NCBI RefSeq assembly: GCF_901709675.1
Contig: NC_051087.1
Span: 5,973,001-6,037,000 of the forward strand
Direction of reading: 5' to 3'
DNA: 64,000 bases
Origin: Syngnathus acus
Lineage: Eukaryota > Chordata > Actinopteri > Syngnathiformes > Syngnathidae
The position numbers and the translations under genes are program-made. The notes beneath the pieces were generated by a model. That model saw only the letters and a program-made list of their open reading frames with translations, did not search any database and was not told the DNA's origin. Position 1 is the stretch's first letter, and each line of letters starts with the position of its first letter. Below are positions 10,320-22,983 of this stretch, piece after piece.

Positions 10320-13300
10320 CATTTGGTGTGATAAAACCAGAGAGACCTCAGCAACCTTAATCACCGTTTGTATGAATGAGAATAGAGCAATCACAAATTA
10401 GCACAGACATTCTTGAAAATCTAACAACATGACTTCACATCTTACTAGCTGCTAATGATCAATACAATTTTTCCCGTTTTAATAAGGTTTTTTTTTTTTT
10501 TACCCTTCCTCACTGTTAGTGGATTGTTTAATATAGAAACAAATATAGCATATAGTAAATCTTACAGTTGCTCTGCTCCAGTTTTGAAAGTTTTTGGTGT
10601 TGTAGTGCTCCCCCACATGATCCACTGTTATGCATTTCTATCTATAAACAGATCAAAAACCAGCATTCCACCCCAAGACTTCATATAGCTGCTGCATCAT
10701 ATTCAGTTCGATACTTCAGTGTCAGCCTTATGACTCACTTCTAAGTGATTCTGCAGAGCCAACATCATCTCTATACATGGTTCGCCTGTGGACCAGAGCA
10801 GCATGGGTGTGACTCTGACTGTGCCGCATCACTTGGCCTACCTACAGTATAACTGCGCAAAACTCCACCACATGAAATATCCATAAGTCAGGTTGGGCTG
10901 TGCAGATGCCACTGTACCCGATGTGAGTTCCTTAACGGGGGGTTGTGATTTGTAGATGGTGAAGAGAGCAAGTTCAGGGGAAGGTACATCTGTCATCTTG
11001 TACCCCTGCAGAGTGGAGAGAGGCATTGGCATTTTTGGAGGTGGGGGTGGCAGAGCATGTGTGTGTGTGTGTGTGTTGTGCTAATCAGCTATCAGAGCGG
11101 CAACTCAGGAACCACAGTGAGCCAGACAAAGTTGGACAGAAGGAAAGGTGGCGAGTACAAGGGGTGCATCTGTCAACCTATCGGTTTCCTGCATGTGTGG
11201 GTGTTTGTGTACAGCACCAGAGTCTGCGTTATACCGCAAATGAAGGAAAGTGGTGGAAAGGGCAATTGAGGATTACAAGGAGACGAAGAGGCGGTTGGAG
11301 AATTGATAGTCGCCTCGTCTTCAAAGTGCAGAGGGTGGCAGGATGGGAGGTCAGAGGGGAGCACAGCAGGTAGAATGTACATCTGTCACCTTCTGCTCCT
11401 CCAGGCTAGCAATACTCCAGAGAAGGGGAGATGGAGAGGCTGTATGGAGGGTTTAGGAGCCGGGAGGGTGGGGTTGCATCAAACAGAAGAGCATCACTTA
11501 AAAGGGCTTATGATCACACCTATTTCCAAGCGGCACCTCTATTGTTTCTATTGGTAAAAGCTCCAAGCAAATCGCAGATCCTCCAACAAATGAGAAGTTG
11601 TGAAAGGATATCGGAGTTTATGTTAATTTTGTCCGTTTTGTTCTTCTTTTCTCATTTGGATGTTTTTTAAATGTAGTAAGGAAACCCAGGTAAGCATGGC
11701 GGTGTCAAAATGAATTGTGAAAGGTTTACCAGCGCTGATCATAATTCACTAAAATTTTATGGGCTCATTTTTCTGTATTGAGCAATATTCCAATTTATTC
11801 TAGATGATGTACAGCATGAGGGGGCTGAGGTAGATAGATAAGGTCAAGATGGTCCATCATTGTCAGACGGCTAATTGATATGATTTACTAATCTTGTTCA
11901 ATTCATCAGTAAAAACCAATCCGATTTTGTATAACATAGGGCCAAGTTGTTTTGAGAGAAATCCCAAATTGGTGCTAGTCTAATTTCTCCCTACACACCT
12001 AATTCATAATAGCTAAATAGAGTTGCAGTCAATTTTTCATTTCTTTTCTTGATTTTGGGTCTTGAGACTGTTTGCAAAATGTCAGGTGAATCTATTCAAA
12101 TAAAACAAGTGAACAAATAGGACAAGACGACAGGTAAAGGGGGGAAGGGGGGTGTTCCAAGCCCCACCAAGGATGACATTGTCCTAGAAACTTATGACTA
12201 ACATCCGAGTGTGTCATGAAGCAGAAGAACTCACGGGCGTAGCCGCTGTCTGTCGTGCGGGGTCCTCGTCTCTCTACGGTCCACTGGGACTGCGAGCCAA
12301 ATAGAATGACCCAGAAAGGCAGGACAACACAGCTGTCCGGACGTCAGAAAAGGCAATGACTCCGCTCACATCAGTCTCCACACAGCTTGTCTCTGTCTGC
12401 CTGAGTCATTTACTCAGCCGCCATGCTAAAGCGAACAGACAGGGATTAAATTAGAGGCCTTCTCTATGGGCTAGCGTTATTTATACACATTATATGTATA
12501 CATATGTTGCGTACGTTTGATCAATAATTCATGAGTAGACATTTTAATGCATATATAGATACATGAAAGGATGCATGGATGATTGGAGTCAACGATGAAA
12601 AGAATCATAGTAATAGTAGAATATTCAGATGAGTAATCATATGATAATGATTCATTCATAGTTGAGACCACTTTAAAGAGAAAACAATAAAAACTCCAGA
12701 AGGTAACACCCTACTAACTAAAACTATTTACATTGAGGAACACAATTTATTCGGGGACCTTGGTTGAGCTCCAATTTGTTCTGGAGTCAAACTATCAACA
12801 TCATGAACAAACTTACAAGTGTCTTTTTTTTTTTGATACTCTTAATTGTCAGACAAATCCAAAAGGAAATTAATTTGCATTATATGACTGCTTTGCTCTG
12901 CTGCTACTGTCTGTATACGGTAATCTTAAAACACCGTGTTCTTATTTGCTTTTGGTGTCTTTGCATTGAGGGACTATAAAACATTCTATCATAAAAATGT
13001 GTTTTAAGACGAACAGAAAATAGCTCATTCGTCTGAAATAAAAAGTCCATATTTTGCATGGTACCTCTGGTAAGTGCGGTAAAAACGGACAGAATAGAAA
13101 TAAGATATAAAAGAAAGATGGAGCAAGTAAAGTACCGATTCTTACAACGCCAACTTTGGTTTGTTTGCAACATTCACACAATAAACTTGTATTACCTGCT
13201 ATGGTTTTGGAATCAAATAAAAATTCCATATTAGCAAATGATACAAGCATTGTTTCATCTTCCTCAGTAAGTTTGAATTCAATATGTTCACGTTCAATAT

Positions 13301-15680
13301 CAGACGGGCATGGTTTAGTGGGCACAGACACTTGCGCATTGGAAATAAAACTAATTTGGTGGAGATTTCTGGAAATAAACGCCTGTGTTGCTTGCAGCGT
13401 AAAGTGTTTTTCACCCTTCTCAAAGTCATCGCCACAGCCCGTCTGTTCAGCTCAGTCAAGTGCGAGAGAAATTAATGTTTGTGCGACGAGTGAGCAACAG
13501 TTTGTGTGTCTAGCATCAGGTGCGAGTCAAGTGGTTTCGAGATGCTCTCCAGGCACAGTAAACACATTCTGAGGAGTAAAAGTGAAAATGAGGTGACTGG
13601 TGAGTCACCCCAAAGGTTGAACAATGAAGTCCGGCTTCAGTGACCCGGCATCGGATTAGTCACACCCATCCGTGTCGGACCGTAACATACAATGGCGCTT
13701 CCAAAGTAAAAAAACAATGTTATGTGACACACTAGATTCTAGATGAAATATTTTTAAGGTATGACGAAGATTGAATTTAGAGTTGCGCACCCTCATTGGA
13801 GTATAACATTGAACCAGCATATGCCAGCAAGCACTGAGCTCTATTGGTGTTGTCGATGCAGTGGAGTGTAAGATTGGCTTATGCTTGATGCATGTACATT
13901 CTATGCTGAAATGAGACATGCACCATCAACCTGAGACAACTTTTACACCCTTTTGCGTGGCTTGATGCCACTGTTAGGGTTATATTCTCCCAGACTATAG
14001 GTGGCAGTGAAGAGCATCTATCCTCATACGAACAATACTAAATATATAAAAAGAAAACAAATGTATGTATATATTTGTTTATTTTATTTTATTTATCTAT
14101 TCATTCGTTCGCTCGTTTATTCATTTTTTCATTTGGTTTCCTTTGACTTTGTTGGTTCCGGTGAGCAAGTGATAATTAGATTGCAGTCTTCTTCCATTAT
14201 TCATTCTCTTTAACTTTCTTTTCTTTTTTTTTTTCCTTTGCTTGCGTCTTTCTTTTTATCATTTCCAAATTCAATCTGAGTTTAAGAGGAGAAAAACAAA
14301 TGATGCAAGAAAAAGCAATGTATTGGTTTTAGCCTCAGCGGAAGACAGAGGAACAACTCAATATGTCAATTGATTAACTGATGTCAACAATCTGGGTGTC
14401 TGTTACTACTTTTTTCCTGAAATAAGATGTATTCAGAAAATCTCTCTTTTACCGATGCTTTATAATTTTCAGCCTCACACTAACACGTATTGATTTATTT
14501 ACAGGATATGCAACTAAGCACTTATGTCAACACCACAATTGTGTTTTAGCACGACTGCTTTGTTGTACAGTTTTACTCCTCAGAACTGCTGAAGTGTCTG
14601 GTATCTACTGACACGTGTCTGGGGAAGAACTTAAAATCAATATTGTGGTTAATTGGTTGTGAGCGTGTGTGCGCGTGAGATTGTCTATGAATGTGTATTA
14701 TATTATATGAAAGAAGTGCGCTCTAAATGTTTGCTCAGTTGTGTTTGTGTGTGTGTGTGTGCTTATACGCCACATCTTTCTTTGCGAAAACCAATAATTT
14801 GTGTCTTTGCGTGTCAGTGTGTGTGTCATGGCCACTTGATAAAAGGCCCAACCGCCTAATTGAAGATCTCATTGACTCAGTTGTGGGTCACGATCGGTGT
14901 GCAAATACATTCATTCCATTCTAATTGCTGGCATCACTCATGGCTCTCCTTGGCTTGCAGAGATGAACATCGTGCCGTGAACGCAATCAAAACGAACAAC
15001 TGCAAATTGAATACTTTTACTTGCTATTTTGTAATTAACACAATATTCATAAATGTGCATGTATCAAATGCTCAATATCAAACTTGAATGCTTGGCTACT
15101 AGACCATAACAATGGAATTTTAGCTGACTGCATGGATGAACCTAATAAAGTGGCAGCTTATGAAGATGGGTGTGACCCAACTTTGTTTGATAGAGCATTG
15201 TGTGTATGTGTGCGCGTGTGTTATATATTCGTTAGGCTTGCTTGGCTTCACTGCGTTATGGGTCGAGCATACAAAATTGCAAATGAAGCATGTGCACATC
15301 CAAATGTGTTGATCGGTCATACAATATGAGTGTGTGCCCAGAGGTGAGGATTTAAATGTGTTTGATATACACACAGTACACACGCATATACGCACACATG
15401 TTGTGATGAAGACTCGGAGTGCATATTTTTGGGCAGCTCGTCTATTGTGTAAAAATTGGCTTGACAGTATTTTGGCCTGGAGGGTCACACAAGCAAATTG
15501 TGCCCTTTAGTTAAGTGACCAGGTGGGATTTAAAACAAATAAGCAACCCTGCCCACATAGACAGTTACGGTGCTGTCTAAGTACCATCTCAAAAATCAAA
15601 AATGAAGTACCACCATATGACCAATATTAAAACACAGTAGTTCAATACGTTTCATGATAATCACGTTTGAGACTTTAGCT
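10320..15680. other. non-coding stretch
   Basis: Mixed unique sequence with GT microsatellites at 11059-11077 and 14741-14760 and T-rich runs near 10490-10501 and 14218-14235. It holds purine-rich sequence at 10950-11480 and a somewhat GC-richer patch at 12230-12370. A possible minus-strand exon at 13196-13368 is discussed under findings; it is not called as a gene because no homology is recognised. No RNA gene is seen. Confidence 0.6.
11059..11077. repeat. GT microsatellite
   Basis: Uninterrupted dinucleotide run of about nine GT units on the + strand, within a G-rich stretch. Confidence 0.9.
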
Positions 15681-15834
15681 CCATCCATCCATCCATCCAT
15701 CCATCCATCCATCCATCCATCCATCCATCCATCCATCCATCCATCCATCCATCCATCCATCCATCCATCCATCCATCCATCCATCCATCCATCCATCCAT
15801 CCATCCATCCATCCATCCATCCATCCATCCCCAT
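15681..15834. repeat. CCAT tetranucleotide array, about 37 units
   Basis: An essentially perfect CCAT/ATGG array of about 150 bp, ending in a short degenerate CCCCATC. It is open in several frames on both strands, encoding HPSI-type and MDGW-type repeats, but these are translations of a microsatellite and not genes. Near-perfect units over this length imply recent expansion and probable length polymorphism. Confidence 0.97.
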
Positions 15835-15928
15835 CTCATTAGTGTTACCAAAAAATCCCTGCCATTACTCACCCACATACCCACACGATTCCCTGCTGTC
15901 CAGATTATTGTGACACATTTTCAGAATC

Positions 15929-15948
15929 TTTTTTTTTTTTTTTTTTTT
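15929..15948. repeat. poly-T tract (T20)
   Basis: Homopolymer of 20 T on the + strand. No retroelement body is recognised next to it. Confidence 0.85.
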
Positions 15949-18248
15949 ACAAGGAACATAATTACTTTTTCCCATTAGCAGCAAAATGAGAAGAGCGTCT
16001 TAATTCCAAAATACTGAATAAAACTGCAGCTTTATCATTGTTTGACAAATAATTAGTTTTCAAACACGGTCTTACCAGAAAACTTAATGTTGCGAAGGAA
16101 GTGAAAAACATGCACATTAATTTTTCACGGTTTGGATGTTGGAAAAATGCATGTGGTGATGCCGCAGCTATAGTAGACACAATGCTTTCCTGTGCTTTAT
16201 CACTGTTCCCTGCTGTCTGAAGTTACACATTGCTTCGGCATCCAGTGTTTGCCATGCCGAGGGTGTAACATAAATTAAAGACAAGGTAATGTGGTGCTTC
16301 TCCAAAATTGGTTTCTCGCTGAATTGAGCCAACTAAACTTGAACGATGCAAGAAAAAGCCAACTTTCTTTTTATATTTTGTATAATGCTGTCTCAATGCT
16401 GCAATTCCTTTAGTATATGATTAGATATAGAATTGAACTAACTAACTAAAAATGAGGATTCTATGTACTTTAATTTGGAGTTGCTACTTTTTTACCTGCC
16501 AGTTCACTTTTCATTCCTAAATATTGACTCAATGGTTTCACATTTAACCTCAAATTCAGTTGATATTAACTCAGAGAGTTTTTATTCCTGTGACTCAAAT
16601 TTTTACTGTATTTTAATATTTTTATGACAGGAAAGAAGTTTACTTAAAATACCTGTTAGTGAGATTTCATGATGGCAACAGTAACCTTAACCCTGGAAGG
16701 AATAATTGAATCATTTATTATTCCTTATGGATAATGAAAATTGACCAAATGGATCATTATAACTAACATTACTTTTGAGCGCAATTAAATACACACCATG
16801 ACTTCTTATGTGATACTGCATAGTGTCCGTATTAACGCCAAAGTACTACTTTTAGGGGGCCAACAAAGTAATACTGTACTTAGTTTGAAAACTCCAGTTT
16901 GGATCGGTAGCTTTTTGCTTGTGTCCTTGTCTGCAGCAGCACAAAATACGTTTGTGTGTGTTTTGTGTAAAGTATCTACAGCACATGAATCACCCGACGC
17001 TCTTATCCTGTCACAAGAGAGGAGGAAGCGAGCAAAGGAAGTGTAGCAAGGAAAGAGAGGATAGCCAGGGTGCACACAGAGGCTAATCTGTAAAAGCGTT
17101 TCAAAAGGTAATGAGAAAACTGGCAAAAGATAAAGAGTCATGCACAAAGCATTTACGGGCTTTGTGCAGGTTAAGAGGGAAACAATAGACGGCTTAGGAC
17201 ATCTCAGATGTTGGAAGATAACTACAGTGACCACAGTAAAAAAAAAAAAGAAAAATCAGTTTCACACCTCTTGAATGTATTTATTATGTGATGCAACTAT
17301 TTCACGGAGGTTTGCTTTGTCCCTGCTTGAGAGCTGCAAAATAAATTCTGAAGTGTTGTCATGAAAATAACCAGTAATGTGAAGAGCTGTTGCAGCCGAT
17401 AATGCAAAAAATGGAAAGAAATGTGAAGATGATCTGGATTGGAAATTTACAGTGTAAATTTCTTTTTATTTGTTTGCTTTTTAGAACCTTGACGGATGAA
17501 AGGATAAATTAGTTACCACAAATCAATGCGGCTCATTCCTTCAGTACTGCTGCTTTGTGACCAACGTGAATTACTGCTGCCTGCAGTCTGAGGGTAGTTC
17601 CAGGAAAATGAGAAAAGAAAGTGAAGTCTGCTTTAATTCTTAATCCTCTGGGAATTTTCGCAAACGTAGATCACAGAGATGTTAAGACATGTGACCTTTT
17701 AACTATTAAAACATGCTTTGAAGACAAATCTTCTCTCCCAACAATAAAAAAAACCCACTATTATAACATTTTGATTAAATTTGAGTACTAAGTGAAAACT
17801 CGACGCCAATGCCAACCATTAAAAAAAAAAACGAATCACTGATTGGCTCAAAATGAAGCAAATAGAATGAGACAGAGGGAGGTGAGAAAAAAAAAAAAAG
17901 AAGACAAGCGTTTGAAGACAGAGTGGTGGGTAGGCTGTGCTGGTGATGGATGACACTCTAGGGTAGCGTTAGATTTGATGCGGTGCGATTCTGTGTATTT
18001 ATTTTGAAGGCGGGGTTGGTATACTTCTCCAAAGGGTGAAAAAGAGAGATGAAGGTGGGTAACGTGGGGACATTAGATTGCAATGGCAAACCGTATGTGT
18101 CAGTCAAATGAGATGCTCCTCGGTCAACACACATCCTATTTACATGTTTGTCCTTTGATCAAATATAGTGAAACTTACAAGGTCGATTATTAACTAAAAT
18201 TCTGATGAGATGGCAGCAAATCTATTGAGACCCAATTAGTATTTAAAG

Positions 18249-18295
18249 CAGTGGTTGTCAGACATTTGCCACCAAGAAACACCCCAAAAAAAAAG
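18249..18295 (+). mobile_element. possible hAT terminal fragment
   Basis: CAGTGGTTGTCAGACATTTG followed by CCACCAAGAAACACC resembles the teleost hAT end that reads CAGTGGTTCTCAAACTTTTT...CACCAAGTACCACC. The similarity breaks off in an A-rich run and no matching opposite end was found, so this would be a solo, truncated terminus. The assignment is from memory of the family and is tentative. Confidence 0.35.
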
Positions 18296-20233
18296 AAAAT
18301 CCTCCACACACACGGCCATCGGCTCTACTGCATCTGTGTTTGTGTTCTTGTTTGTGTGTGCGGCCATGTGTGGGCAGTGAAGTGTATGAGTGTGAAAACT
18401 GGATTTAAGGGGGAGAAGAAAAAAAAAAACCTGAGCCAACTCCTATGCTGAACTTTTCACAGTTGCACAATAGTGGCGACATAACACAAACACACACCAA
18501 CTTCCCTGCGGCCAAAAGGCACACGCATTACACCCTTCAAGAAATTAAAGCACTTGAGCAATATCTCCGTATCCAATCACAAGTCTTAAGATTACGGCCG
18601 TGACCAATGAGGATAAAACGCTTTAACTGTGTGTATCTGTCAGATATTCAAACGCCCATGTTTGGCTAACAGGGCATGGAAATCCTAAATCTCCATAACC
18701 AATTGCAAAGCATTCAGGTAAATTAAATTCAAATCATTTGCCCAATGCGTTAAGTGGCTCCCAGATGATAAAATGTTTACATTCATTTGTTTACAAACGG
18801 GGAAAAAGGGGGGAAATACATGAGAAAGCATTAAAGGTACTTATTTTTTACTGTGGTCATTAGTGTAGTTGATAATCTTGACCGCAAGGTTGAATATTTT
18901 ACTTGAAATAAATTAGCAGATGATTCGATCATATTATGTTGCTTTTAAGAACTTGGTTTATCACCTGGCGTTTTGAACCAGATTCTATTTTAAGGCTATT
19001 TACTAAGGTTGTCAATGTATATACTGTAGACACAAAGAAAGGAGGCGCACATTCACGGCAGACTAACAAAGGCATGCGGACAAAAGCAAAGGCACACTGA
19101 AGGCGTCGTGCACAATAGAATGGAGCTGTGATCACCAAAGGAGGAACCATAAAAGCTCACAGAAGAATCACCCGAGGCTACTCTTAACATATATGACCGA
19201 GATGTCGAATGTATGCAATACAAAAAAAGACCCAGCAAATATAGGCAGTTTTTTTTTCTTGCCTTTGCATGTAGAGTGGTGGAGATCTTCCCTTTGTGTG
19301 AATGGTTGTATGTCTGGGAGTATTTACAAGTGATGCAGGGCGATTAATAATGCAACACTTAAAGAGGTGAAATAGCCTTCACTTTGGTGGAGGAGTGAAG
19401 ATAGAAGCAGATTAGAAAACAACATTTTTATCTTGTTATATGCCATCAAAAACAGACGCTGAATACGTGGGTAAATTGGAGGTCTATTTTGGGAAATTAT
19501 ACTGTGCTCTCAAAACAATTAACAAATCTCATCTTATTCAGCAAAACAAGCACTCACTCATCACTTTTTAAGCACCCATTTAAGAGTGCAATCTAGTCAG
19601 AAATTATATTGGAGTGTTAAAAATACAGGAGCATAATGCCCGTCCCCAAAAAACATCATTAGAACATTATTGTGCTTTGACACATCGTGGAACTATTCCA
19701 CTACATATTTAGTTTCTCAGTGGGCTTGACTCCACTGACGAATGGTGATAAAATATATTAAAGTCGAAACTGTAGTTTAGAAAATGCAATTTAGTCATAT
19801 TGGGCGCTGGTACGCAGCTTCTCTCTGTTTATTTTCGAATGTTGCCGCACATTATTTGTAAGCCCCACCCTCAAGATTGTTCTTTCTTATATATGTGGAC
19901 AACTATTTTTATTATTTACATATTTTCTAATATTATGGCATATTTCATAATCCATCTGATACATCTGATCAAATAATGGCAAATCCAATCCTCCATTGAA
20001 ATATGCTGTCACTTTAAGCACATTGTCCTTAATTACTGTATTCTAATTATGTAATATTGTGATGAATTTGTCAGCCTGCCGTCATGCAAGTGCTTGTACA
20101 TATTGATTAAAAAATACAATCGAGAGCCACCGGTGGTATGGTTGTTTACTCGCTTGACTGCTGTGCTGGCCGCGTGTGTTTGGTTATGAATGATTGTCTG
20201 TGTCTGTGTGAGTTGTGATTAACTAGCAACTAC

Positions 20234-20420
20234 TTTTTTTTTTTTTTTCCAAAGTCAAAGTCTGCTTTATTGTCAATTTCTTCCCATGTCAAGACATACA
20301 AAGAGATCGAAATTGTGTTTCCTCCTATCCCACGGTGGAGACAAGACATATTACACCCAATTGGTCCACAGACAAACAAAACATTTAAGTAAACAACACA
20401 AAAAGTAAAAATTACTAGGC
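20234..20420 (-). mobile_element. 3' end of a non-LTR retroelement, minus strand
   Basis: Read on the minus strand, the sequence passes GAAGAAATTGACAATAAAGC, with an AATAAA polyadenylation signal, then two GACTTTG units and a poly-A tract (the poly-T at 20234-20247 on +). This GACAATAAAGC...GACTTTGACTTTG ending is a familiar 3' terminus of teleost LINE/SINE copies. Upstream (higher coordinates) only about 150-180 bp seem related, so the copy is strongly 5'-truncated. The frame through it has no recognisable reverse-transcriptase motif. The family (L2/CR1-like) is uncertain. Confidence 0.5.
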
Positions 20421-20967
20421 ACATACAATGAATAAATAAGAGCAACTCGGTTAAAACGGTGCAATTGTCTGCTTTTCACCCAATGTTAGCTTGGATATGC
20501 TAAACTTAAGACAATATATGACATAATATAGAATGTTGGTGAAAGAATTCCATTGTCAAGAATCTTTTTTTGCTTTCACCTCATTCTCTGGGTAGGTGAC
20601 AACAATTATGTTTAAAAGTAGACAGAAGGACATGCTGCTATATTATTGTGAGGTGCATTTAGGGTTGAGGTGAGGAGAGAAGGGAGCCACACATCCAGAC
20701 AGAATGAATAAGATTAAAGAGGTCACCAGGGGGCAAGATCACTTTATTGCCTGTTTATAGGAATGCGGGCCTACGGCAAAGCAATGATGGGATGAGGGGT
20801 GGGGGGCTGTTCATGGGTGATGGTGGTGGCCATGGTAGGGCAGAGAAAGCATCTGGGGCGTACTAAGAGTGAAGTGGTGGAGGTATGACTGCATCACTGA
20901 CTATTCAGTCTAACCCAATGGCCTGAACAGTGTGGCATGCAGCCAAACAGGAAGTAAGAAGAGTCGC

Positions 20968-20988
20968 GTATGTGTGTGTGTGTGTGTG
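20968..20988. repeat. GT microsatellite
   Basis: About ten GT units ending in GAGAGAGAGG, inside the purine-rich block. Confidence 0.85.
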
Positions 20989-22930
20989 AGAGAGAGGAGG
21001 ATGATACAGTGGGAGAAGGTGTGATTAGCCAAGTGCGAAAGGGACGTGATGAGGATGAATGCCTGAGTGTGTACGCGTGTGACAATGACTAGTGGTGCAG
21101 AGTGAGAAAATTAAGGAGCCATGCATTTCTTTACAGACAATAGCCAAGGTTAGCTGCAAGGTTAGGCCTTGAAGGGTGACACTCCAGAATGGGAAAGGTG
21201 CATGGAAGTGGCAGAGTGGAGGTTGTGGATATACTATAGGAGGAGACAGCTGGATGTACAGTTGGGAAAAACACTGAGCATGCTGATTGCAGAGGAGGAT
21301 AACAAAGGGACAGAGACAAAGGTGGGGTCATTGGATAGGCAAGGGGGAAGGACCAGGAAGGGGTGAAAAGAAAAGATGGGGTGGAGCATTTAGATCTCGG
21401 TGCAAAAGAGACAAAAGAACTGCAGCTGTAGAGAAAAGTTTTCATATTTTCTGCGCATGTTAAAATCTACAGTGGAATAATTGAAAGGCAAGAAAATAAA
21501 ATGCACAGTTTAAAAATGAAGACCAAGGCATTTCGTGCTGAAGAGAATTAAATTATGCATTTACAGCAGAGTGAAACAAAGGTCTGTTTGTACAACAATG
21601 GTTGGACTTGGCATAGAATCTCTGGCATGGACTAACAATTGGTGAGAGAGGCTGGAGTGATCCGAATAGGAAAATGAAATATTGCCGGAAACACAGATTA
21701 AACCAAGAGAGGAGGACAAAAAAAAGTACAGGGAAGATGAAGAAGACGCAAGTGTAACTAAGTGAGAGAAGTCATGATGGAGACAAAGGGAGATAGAGGG
21801 CAGAGGGGGAGGGCCGAAAAGGGGAATGGGTAGCAAGAGATGGGATATTTGGATTAATGAAACAAATGCAGCAGAGGGCTCTGGAGAAAAACAGAAGAGC
21901 TGCAAAGGCAAAAAAAAGGAGATTTGGGGATGTAGTGGGGTAGAATCAGAGGCAGAGATAAATAGTTTTTTAGATGTGCTCTTGTGCTGCCAACCTCAAG
22001 AGTAATGCCTTTTTTCCTTTAATTCCTCCGCCCATCCCCCCTCCGTTTTGAAACAGACCCCATACCGCATATACAAACTCTCACATTGAATATCTGCCGT
22101 GATTCATGTAAGCTGTCTCCATTCCAGTGAGCATTTGCCAGCTCACTAATAGGAGAAATTCTTTAATACCACGCCACTGTGGATTTCAAAGCCACTTACT
22201 TCCTTTTGCATGTCTCCCGACGCATTCGGAAGGACCCGGCGACAATCTATGGCGATGAAGAACCCATGCACAAGCGGTTCAGTGCATGTAAAATAGAAAT
22301 TTACTTTTGGACATGCACGAAACCGGTGTGCAAGCATGTCGCTGTCTGGTCACGCAAAGCCCACGTTAAGTGCAGTATTCCCATCTGGAAGAGTTTTTTT
22401 AGTGGGTTACTTTGATCTTGGTGCTTATGATTAATTACTGCGTGTGTCAGTGCCACTGAGGGCCATCAGCTCAATATCCACCATGAACTGCATCAGCGTG
22501 TTCAAAGCACAAGCTCCTATCTGTTCGGAGTGCCCACATTGTTGCTTGATTAACATTTTAATGGGCAAGGAACCATTTTTAGTAACATTAAGGGCGTTCA
22601 GAATGGCTCTGTGTGATAAGATTGCTTCTAGGCAATTATCCACTTATTTATGATAATAATAATAATGATAAAAATAAAATGAAATATGACACAGTGGACT
22701 TTTGAACTTCTTCCCCCCCGCTATCTGCTTCAGGACCATTAGGAATTGCTGACATGCAGTTGTTAGTAAACTGTTATCAATAAAGCTTCGAATCAATAAA
22801 AGCAACGTAGAGAGGCACTTCTCGGAGTAGAACTACTTTCTTCACTTCCTTTTTTTGGGGGGGTCTTATCGTTGTCATTACCATTTTCTTCTTTGGCTTA
22901 TCGTCCTTGATAACCTTGTGAGAGGGTATG

Positions 22931-22983
22931 CACACATATATACACACACACACACACACACATACACACACATACACACACAC
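22931..22983. repeat. CA microsatellite, interrupted
   Basis: A CA array of about 50 bp with several CATA interruptions on the + strand. Alternating purine-pyrimidine sequence of this kind can adopt Z-DNA. No gene is adjacent. Confidence 0.92.

Larger units (their letters stand above)
15835..20233. other. non-coding stretch
   Basis: AT-rich unique sequence. It contains T20 at 15929-15948, A-rich runs near 17237-17250, 17820-17830 and 17887-17899, a perfect 9-bp-arm palindrome at 17442-17462 and a probable hAT end at 18249. A 142-codon minus-strand frame at 16806-17234 shows no recognisable domain. No RNA gene is seen. Confidence 0.6.

Noticed and set aside
15596-15884. Frames encoding MDGW or HPSI repeats on both strands
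   Set aside because: They are produced by the CCAT array, which has no stop codon in the relevant frames.
16806-17234. 142-codon minus-strand frame
   Set aside because: No domain or signal was recognised, and a second frame lies opposite it. Consistent with chance.
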